A DNA stretch of 64,000 nt from Kosakonia oryzae. Lineage in GTDB: Bacteria > Pseudomonadota > Gammaproteobacteria > Enterobacterales > Enterobacteriaceae. Where the stretch lies: assembly GCF_001658025.2 (NCBI RefSeq), contig NZ_CP014007.2, forward strand, positions 1,302,001 to 1,366,000. Reading direction: 5' to 3'. A program made the translations under genes and the position numbers. The notes under the pieces are model-generated. The model did no database searches, had not been told where the DNA came from, and worked only from the letters and a program-made list of their open reading frames with translations. Below, in pieces: positions 54,688 through 64,000 of this stretch (positions within the stretch are counted from its first letter, which is position 1; every line of letters begins with the position of its first letter).

Positions 54688-56294
54688 CTGCGCGGCGAAA
54701 GCACCGTCGGGCCGGATTCCGCAAGCTGCTCGGGGTAATCCAGCGTGTAATGCAATCCGCGGCTCTCTTTGCGCTGCATCGCGCAGCGTACAATCAGCTC
54801 GGCTACCTGTACCAGGTTACGCAACTCCAGCAGATTATTGGAGACGCGGAAATTGGCGTAGTACTCGTCAATTTCCTGCTGCAATAAGGTAATGCGGCGC
54901 ATGGCGCGTTCGAGTCGTTTTGTGGTGCGCACGATACCCACGTAGTCCCACATAAACAGACGCAGTTCGTGCCAGTTATGTTGCAGGATTACCCGCTCAT
55001 CGGCGTCGTCGACGCGGCTTTCATCCCAGGCGGGCAGGGCCGGAATGGCATGCACATGTGGCATGCGACGAGCAATGTCTTCCGCCGCCGACCAACCGTA
55101 CACCAGACATTCAAGCAGTGAATTCGAAGCCATGCGATTCGCGCCATGCAGGCCGGTGTAGCTCACTTCACCAATGGCATAGAGACCATCGACATCGCTA
55201 CGCCCGCGATCGTCAACCATCACGCCGCCGCAGGTGTAATGCGCAGCAGGCACAATCGGCACGGGTTCTTTGGTCAAATCGATTCCCAGACCCAGCAATT
55301 TTTCATAAATCATCGGGAAATGATGACGAATAAATTCGGCGGGTTTATGGCTGATATCGAGATACATGCAGTCCACGCCGAGGCGCTTCATTTCATGATC
55401 GATAGCGCGGGCGACGACATCACGCGGTGCCAGTTCGCCACGTGGATCAAAATCCGGCATGAAACGCGTACCGTCCGGACGTTTCAACCAGGCTCCTTCA
55501 CCGCGCAGCGCTTCGCTGAGCAGGAAGCTGCGCGCCTGCGGATGAAACAGTGCGGTGGGATGGAACTGGTTAAACTCCAGGTTCGCCACCCGGCAACCGG
55601 CGCGCCACGCCATGGCGATACCGTCACCGGAGGAGATATCCGGGTTAGTGGTGTATTGATAAACTTTCGATGCACCGCCGGTCGCCAGCACCACCGCCTT
55701 TGCCTGGCAAGTTTCCACCTGTTCTTTATTTCGGTTCCACACCCAGGCGCCTACAACGCGGCGCGTACCCGGCAGCCCGATTTTGTCCGAAATAATCAAA
55801 TCCACCGCATTGCAACGTTCGAGTACGCGAATATTCGGGTGGTTGATGGCCTTGCTGACCAGGGTATTTTCCACCGCTTTACCGGTGGCATCGGCGGCAT
55901 GAAGGATGCGGCGATGGCTGTGCCCGCCTTCGCGCGTCAAATGGTAACTGGACTCGCCATTAGCGGCGATCTCGGTGTCAAATAATACCCCCTGATCGAT
56001 AAGCCACTGTACGCAGGAACGGGCATTGCTGGCGACAAATTCCGCCGCGTGACGTTCAACAATTCCTGCGCCAGCAATCAGCGTATCTTCCACATGGGAT
56101 TCAACGCTGTCTGTTTCGTCAAATACGGCGGCAATGCCGCCCTGAGCATAAAATGTTGAGCCTTCACTGATTGGCCCCTTACTTAAGACGATAACGTTGT
56201 GCTGTTGTGCTGCCAGACGTAATGCCACGGAAAGGCCGGCGGCACCGCTGCCGACCACCAATACATCACAGGAGAGTTCAGGCGTTGTTTTCAT
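54672..56294 (-). CDS. nadB: L-aspartate oxidase
   Basis: FAD enzyme making iminoaspartate for NAD synthesis, 540 residues. Dinucleotide motif [18 protein letters not shown] (11-28); [20 protein letters not shown]; active-site region HPTALFHPQ and [20 protein letters not shown]. Same length as E. coli NadB. Confidence 0.97.
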   Translation of the reverse strand: MKTTPELSCDVLVVGSGAAGLSVALRLAAQQHNVIVLSKGPISEGSTFYAQGGIAAVFDETDSVESHVEDTLIAGAGIVERHAAEFVASNARSCVQWLIDQGVLFDTEIAANGESSYHLTREGGHSHRRILHAADATGKAVENTLVSKAINHPNIRVLERCNAVDLIISDKIGLPGTRRVVGAWVWNRNKEQVETCQAKAVVLATGGASKVYQYTTNPDISSGDGIAMAWRAGCRVANLEFNQFHPTALFHPQARSFLLSEALRGEGAWLKRPDGTRFMPDFDPRGELAPRDVVARAIDHEMKRLGVDCMYLDISHKPAEFIRHHFPMIYEKLLGLGIDLTKEPVPIVPAAHYTCGGVMVDDRGRSDVDGLYAIGEVSYTGLHGANRMASNSLLECLVYGWSAAEDIARRMPHVHAIPALPAWDESRVDDADERVILQHNWHELRLFMWDYVGIVRTTKRLERAMRRITLLQQEIDEYYANFRVSNNLLELRNLVQVAELIVRCAMQRKESRGLHYTLDYPEQLAESGPTVLSPRSYINK

Positions 56295-56605
56295 GATCTG
56301 TGTTTAATTTACTAAACAAGGTTTGCTGAGCATAGCACCGCATCCGGCGAAAGATCACTCTTTTTTGCAAGGGTTGTATGAATGGCTAAACAGAAACTCT
56401 GCGCAAGCAGGTATCATCCGCAGAAAAAATATTAAGAAGCAGACCGTTAGCGAAGGTGTATTAGAGATGAAAAAAAAACACTATTGCGTTACTCTCTGGC
56501 GATCTTAAGGTCTTTTCTTTGAGAAAACACAGTGTTCAGCGTTTGCAGACTTATAATGAGTGATAATGATTTTTTGCGAACGATACACAAAAACAATGGC
56601 GTAAC
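56295..56605. other. nadB-rpoE intergenic region
   Basis: About 310 bp, AT-rich, between divergent genes. It should contain the nadB promoter (left) and distal rpoE promoters. A short ORF MAKQKLCASRYHPQKKY (from 56382) is seen but not supported by homology. No repeats or RNA genes recognised. Confidence 0.5.
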
Positions 56606-56633
56606 GGAACTTTACTGTAAACCTGGGCTCTAA
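56606..56633 (+). promoter_or_regulatory. Autoregulated sigma-E promoter of rpoE
   Basis: GGAACTT (56606-56612), 16-bp spacer, TCTAA (56629-56633), an almost exact sigma-E promoter, giving positive autoregulation of rpoE-rseABC. The start site would be near 56640. Confidence 0.88.
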
Positions 56634-56641
56634 TTGGCTGC

Positions 56642-56782
56642 TTGCTCATATTGCAGTATTGGAGTGGCGTTCTGGATACGCGTGGAAATTGGTTTTGGGG
56701 AGATTTTACCTCGGATGAGCGAGCAGTTAACGGATCAGGTTCTTGTCGAAAGGGTCCAGAAAGGAGATCAGAAAGCGTTTAA
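56642..56782 (+). CDS. rseD: Candidate rpoE leader peptide RseD
   Basis: An open frame that runs through FWGDFTSDERAVNGSGSCRK and stops at 56782, overlapping the first 68 bases of rpoE in another frame. This is the position of the RseD leader peptide of E. coli, whose translation is coupled to rpoE. No ATG or GTG is present in the expected place; TTG at 56642 would give 46 residues (LLILQYWSGVLDTRGNWFWG). The start and even expression are uncertain. Confidence 0.4.
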   Translation: MLILQYWSGVLDTRGNWFWGDFTSDERAVNGSGSCRKGPERRSESV

Positions 56783-57290
56783 CTTACTGGTGGTGCGCTA
56801 CCAGCATAAAGTGGCGAGTCTGGTTTCCCGGTATGTCCCTTCGGGCGATGTACCTGATGTCGTACAAGAATCATTTATAAAGGCCTATCGCGCGCTTGAT
56901 TCGTTCAGGGGAGATAGTGCTTTTTATACATGGCTATACCGAATTGCTGTTAACACAGCGAAAAATTATCTGGTCGCCCAGGGGCGCAGGCCGCCATCCA
57001 GTGATGTGGACGCTATTGAAGCAGAAAACTTCGAAAGTGGCGGAGCACTAAAAGAAATTTCGAACCCTGAGAACTTAATGTTGTCAGAAGAACTGAGACA
57101 AATAGTTTTCCGTACCATTGAGTCGCTCCCGGAAGATTTACGCATGGCAATTACGTTGCGGGAGCTGGATGGCCTGAGTTACGAAGAGATTGCGGTCATC
57201 ATGGATTGCCCGGTTGGTACAGTGCGTTCACGTATCTTCCGTGCGCGTGAAGCTATTGATAATAAAGTTCAACCGCTTATCAGGCGTTGA
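56715..57290 (+). CDS. rpoE: RNA polymerase sigma-E factor
   Basis: Envelope-stress sigma factor (ECF), 191 residues from the ATG at 56715 (MSEQLTDQVLVERVQKGDQK). Region 2 includes VVQESFIKAYRALDSFRGDS and WLYRIAVNTAKNYL; region 4 includes SYEEIAVIMDCPVGTVRSRI. First gene of rpoE-rseA-rseB-rseC. An in-frame upstream start (56634) adds non-family residues. Confidence 0.98.
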   Translation: MSEQLTDQVLVERVQKGDQKAFNLLVVRYQHKVASLVSRYVPSGDVPDVVQESFIKAYRALDSFRGDSAFYTWLYRIAVNTAKNYLVAQGRRPPSSDVDAIEAENFESGGALKEISNPENLMLSEELRQIVFRTIESLPEDLRMAITLRELDGLSYEEIAVIMDCPVGTVRSRIFRAREAIDNKVQPLIRR

Positions 57291-57321
57291 CGATAGCGGG
57301 ATACTGAAAAAGGTATTAGGC

Positions 57322-57975
57322 ATGCAGAAAGAACAACTTTCCGCTTTAATGGATGGTGAAACGCTGGATAGTGAGCTGCTCGCAGAGCTGGCCCGCGATC
57401 CTGAAATGCAGAGAACCTGGGAGAACTATCACCTGATTCGCGACTCTATGCGCGGTGATACGGCCGATCTCCTCCATTTCGATATCTCCGCCCGCGTGAT
57501 GGCCGCGATTGAGAACGACGCCGTTGAAACTGCGACGCCGTTGATTCCCGAAGCGCAGCCTGCGCCGCATCAATGGCAGAAGATGCCGTTCTGGCACAAG
57601 GTTCGCCCGTGGGCAAGTCAGCTTACCCAAATGGGCGTAGCTGCATGCGTATCACTTGCTGTTATTGTTGGTGTCCAGCACTATAATGGCTCAACTGAAT
57701 CAACCCAACAGCCCGAAGCGCCAGTGTTTAATACGCTGCCGATGATGGGTAAAGCCAGTCCGGTAAGTTTGGGTGTTCCGTCTGATGCATCATCGGCAAG
57801 CGCCGGTCAGCAGCAGCAGGTGCAGGAACAGCGTCGTCGCATTAATGCGATGTTGCAGGATTATGAACTGCAGCGCCGCCTGCACTCCGAACAGCTTCAG
57901 TTTGAGCAGGCGCAAACGCAGCAGGCCGCTGTACAGGTGCCGGGAAATCAAACTTTAGGAACGCAATCGCAGTAA
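57322..57975 (+). CDS. rseA: Anti-sigma-E factor RseA
   Basis: Single-pass inner-membrane protein holding sigma-E until cleaved by DegS and RseP. 217 residues from the ATG at 57322 (MQKEQLSALMDGETLDSELL). Cytoplasmic sigma-binding domain 1-100, membrane segment about 101-117 (MGVAACVSLAVIVGVQHY), periplasmic Gln-rich part binding RseB (QQQQVQEQRRRINAMLQDYE). Its stop overlaps the rseB start by 1 bp (TAATG). Confidence 0.97.
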   Translation: MQKEQLSALMDGETLDSELLAELARDPEMQRTWENYHLIRDSMRGDTADLLHFDISARVMAAIENDAVETATPLIPEAQPAPHQWQKMPFWHKVRPWASQLTQMGVAACVSLAVIVGVQHYNGSTESTQQPEAPVFNTLPMMGKASPVSLGVPSDASSASAGQQQQVQEQRRRINAMLQDYELQRRLHSEQLQFEQAQTQQAAVQVPGNQTLGTQSQ

Positions 57976-58928
57976 TGAAGCAACTTTGGTGTGCCATGTC
58001 TTTTGTGGCTACTGGCCTGTTCTTCTCTGTCAACGCCTCGGCTGATGTTTCATCCGGGGCGTTGTTACAGCAAATGAATGTGGCGAGTCAGTCACTCAAC
58101 TACGAACTGTCTTTTATCAGCATTAATAAGCAGGGAGTAGAATCTTTACGCTACCGTCATGTGCGTTTGAATGACCAACCGCTTGCACAGTTATTGCAGA
58201 TGGACGGTCCGCGTCGGGAAGTGGTGCAGCGGGGCAGTGAGATCAGCTACTTTGAGCCTGGTCTTGAACCCTTTACGCTCAACGGCAACTATATTGTCGA
58301 TTCGCTGCCGTCACTGGTTTATACCGATTTCAAACGTCTTTCCCCTTACTATGACTTCATCTCCGTAGGCCGTACGCGTATTGCTGACAGGCTATGCGAA
58401 GTGATCCGCGTTGTGGCGCGCGATGGCACCCGCTACAGCTATATCGTCTGGATGGATGAAGAGACGCATCTGCCAATGCGCGTCGATCTGCTCGACCGCG
58501 ATGGCGAAACCCTTGAGCAGTTCCGCGTCATCGCATTCTCGGTCAATGGTCAGGTTGCCAGTAATATGCAGACGCTGGCAAAAGCCAGTCTGCCGCCGTT
58601 GCTGTCATTACCGGTTGGCGATAACGTAGATTTCAACTGGATGCCATCCTGGGTGCCGCAAGGTTTTGAGCAGGTCGCCAGTAGCCGCCGTAAATTGCCA
58701 ACGCTTGAGATGCCGGTTGAATCGCGTCTCTATTCTGATGGGTTATTCAGCTTCTCGGTTAACATCAGCCCGGCTAATCAGAATAGCGCCGAGCAGTTAC
58801 TGCGCACCGGTCGACGCACCGTGATGACCACGGTTCGCGATAACGCGGAAATCACCGTTGTCGGCGAACTGCCACCGCAAACCGCAAAACGTATTGCGGA
58901 CAGCCTCAAATTCAAGGCCGCACAATGA
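57975..58928 (+). CDS. rseB: Sigma-E regulatory protein RseB
   Basis: Periplasmic protein that shields RseA from DegS and senses mislocalised lipopolysaccharide. 317 residues with a cleavable signal (MKQLWCAMSFVATGLFFSVN, cut near ASA-D). MucB/RseB fold: large N-terminal lipoprotein-like domain and smaller C-terminal domain. Overlaps rseC by 4 bp. Confidence 0.97.
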   Translation: MKQLWCAMSFVATGLFFSVNASADVSSGALLQQMNVASQSLNYELSFISINKQGVESLRYRHVRLNDQPLAQLLQMDGPRREVVQRGSEISYFEPGLEPFTLNGNYIVDSLPSLVYTDFKRLSPYYDFISVGRTRIADRLCEVIRVVARDGTRYSYIVWMDEETHLPMRVDLLDRDGETLEQFRVIAFSVNGQVASNMQTLAKASLPPLLSLPVGDNVDFNWMPSWVPQGFEQVASSRRKLPTLEMPVESRLYSDGLFSFSVNISPANQNSAEQLLRTGRRTVMTTVRDNAEITVVGELPPQTAKRIADSLKFKAAQ

Positions 58929-59404
58929 TTAAAGAGTGGGCGACCGTCGTTTCCTGGCAAAATGGTAACGCGCTGGTCGAATGTGATGTCAAAGCATCCT
59001 GTAGCAGTTGCGCTTCCCGTGCAGGTTGCGGCAGCCGTGTACTGAATAAACTGGGTCCGCAAACAACGCACACCATTGCTGTTCCTTGCGAACAACCGCT
59101 GGTCGCGGGGCAAAAGGTGGAGCTGGGCATTGCTGAAGCCAGCCTGCTGAGCTCCGCAATGCTGGTGTATATGTCGCCACTGGTGGGGCTGTTTGCCATG
59201 GGCGCTATTTTCCAGTCGCTGTTTGCTGCCGATATCGCAGCGCTGTGCGGCGCGGTATTGGGCGGCGTTGGCGGCTTTTTACTCGCGCGCGGGCTGTCGC
59301 CAAAGCTGGCTACCCGCAGCGAGTGGCAGCCGGTGATCCTGAGCGTTGGCTTGCCGCCAGAGATGATTCGCGTCGATAGCACAACTGCTGAAAATCGTCC
59401 GTAA
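58925..59404 (+). CDS. rseC: SoxR-reducing/sigma-E modulator RseC
   Basis: Inner-membrane protein, 159 residues, with an N-terminal Cys cluster (C24-x5-C30-x2-C33-x5-C39 in CDVKASCSSCASRAGCGSRV) and two membrane segments at about 78-98 and 105-123. RseC affects SoxR reduction and sigma-E output. Last gene of the rpoE operon. Confidence 0.94.
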   Translation: MIKEWATVVSWQNGNALVECDVKASCSSCASRAGCGSRVLNKLGPQTTHTIAVPCEQPLVAGQKVELGIAEASLLSSAMLVYMSPLVGLFAMGAIFQSLFAADIAALCGAVLGGVGGFLLARGLSPKLATRSEWQPVILSVGLPPEMIRVDSTTAENRP

Positions 59405-59549
59405 TTTCCCTTTTCGCCTTGCGGTAATGGCGTCACTTTCTGGCATTTCCCCGCATTGTGGTTGTAGTGTAGAATGCGGCGTTTCAGTACATTTGACGTC
59501 AGGCGCGAACAGGCCTCTTAGCTACTCGTAAGGCATAAAATCTCACTCT

Positions 59550-61349
<1,800 letters not shown>

Positions 61350-61364
61350 CCTAAAGGAGTTGGC

Positions 61365-64000
<2,636 letters not shown>

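Overview
The window is a chromosome segment of an enterobacterium (Enterobacteriaceae). The backbone follows the E. coli order ffh-rpsP-rimM-trmD-rplS // aroF-tyrA / pheA-raiA-bamD / rluD-pgeF-clpB - rRNA operon (16S, tRNA-Glu, 23S, 5S) - kgtP - yfiM-pssA-patZ-tapT-trxC - yfiF-ung-grcA-srmB-trmN6-nadB - rpoE-rseABC-lepA-lepB-rnc-era, with proteins nearly identical to those of E. coli. The 16S sequence and several genes absent from E. coli point to the Kosakonia/Enterobacter/Klebsiella neighbourhood. I cannot fix the genus from the sequence alone.

Layout: 1-3371 is the ribosome-biogenesis cluster. 3377-24321 is a 20.9 kb P2/186-type element, described below. 24335-26360 holds two host genes with Met/His-rich segments (DUF2946 and PepSY families). 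26369-31425 is aromatic amino acid synthesis with its TyrR-type and attenuation control, plus raiA. 31690-36970 carries bamD, rluD, pgeF and clpB. 37095-42522 is an rrnG-type rRNA operon. 42702-64000 is conserved backbone from kgtP to the truncated era gene.

The most interesting part is the element at 3377-24321. It has the complete tail module of a P2-like myophage (X, R, V, W, J, I, fibres, FI, FII, E/E', T, U, D), a lysis cassette, the late activator ogr, a 186-type CI repressor, Cox, integrase and replication gene A. It lacks all six head and packaging genes (Q, P, O, N, M, L) and tail gene S. This is the gene content expected of an R-type tailocin (phage-tail bacteriocin) or an element becoming one. 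Between I and FI there are three tandem fibre genes with the same baseplate-binding N-terminus and different tips, two of them followed by their own chaperone gene. Each fibre module is bracketed by an intrinsic terminator and has its own Ogr-type late promoter.

The regulatory sites suggest one circuit. LexA represses a 61-codon gene next to A. CI operators of the form TTGC-N4-GCAA (AATCGC-N4-GCGATT at pR) lie in the spacers of both the early promoter pR and the ogr promoter. Ogr in turn would fire at least six late promoters with a TGT-N12-ACA dyad about 46 bp upstream of the -10. DNA damage would therefore be expected to release tails and lysis together. Gene content and sites are read from the sequence; killing activity and the circuit are inference.
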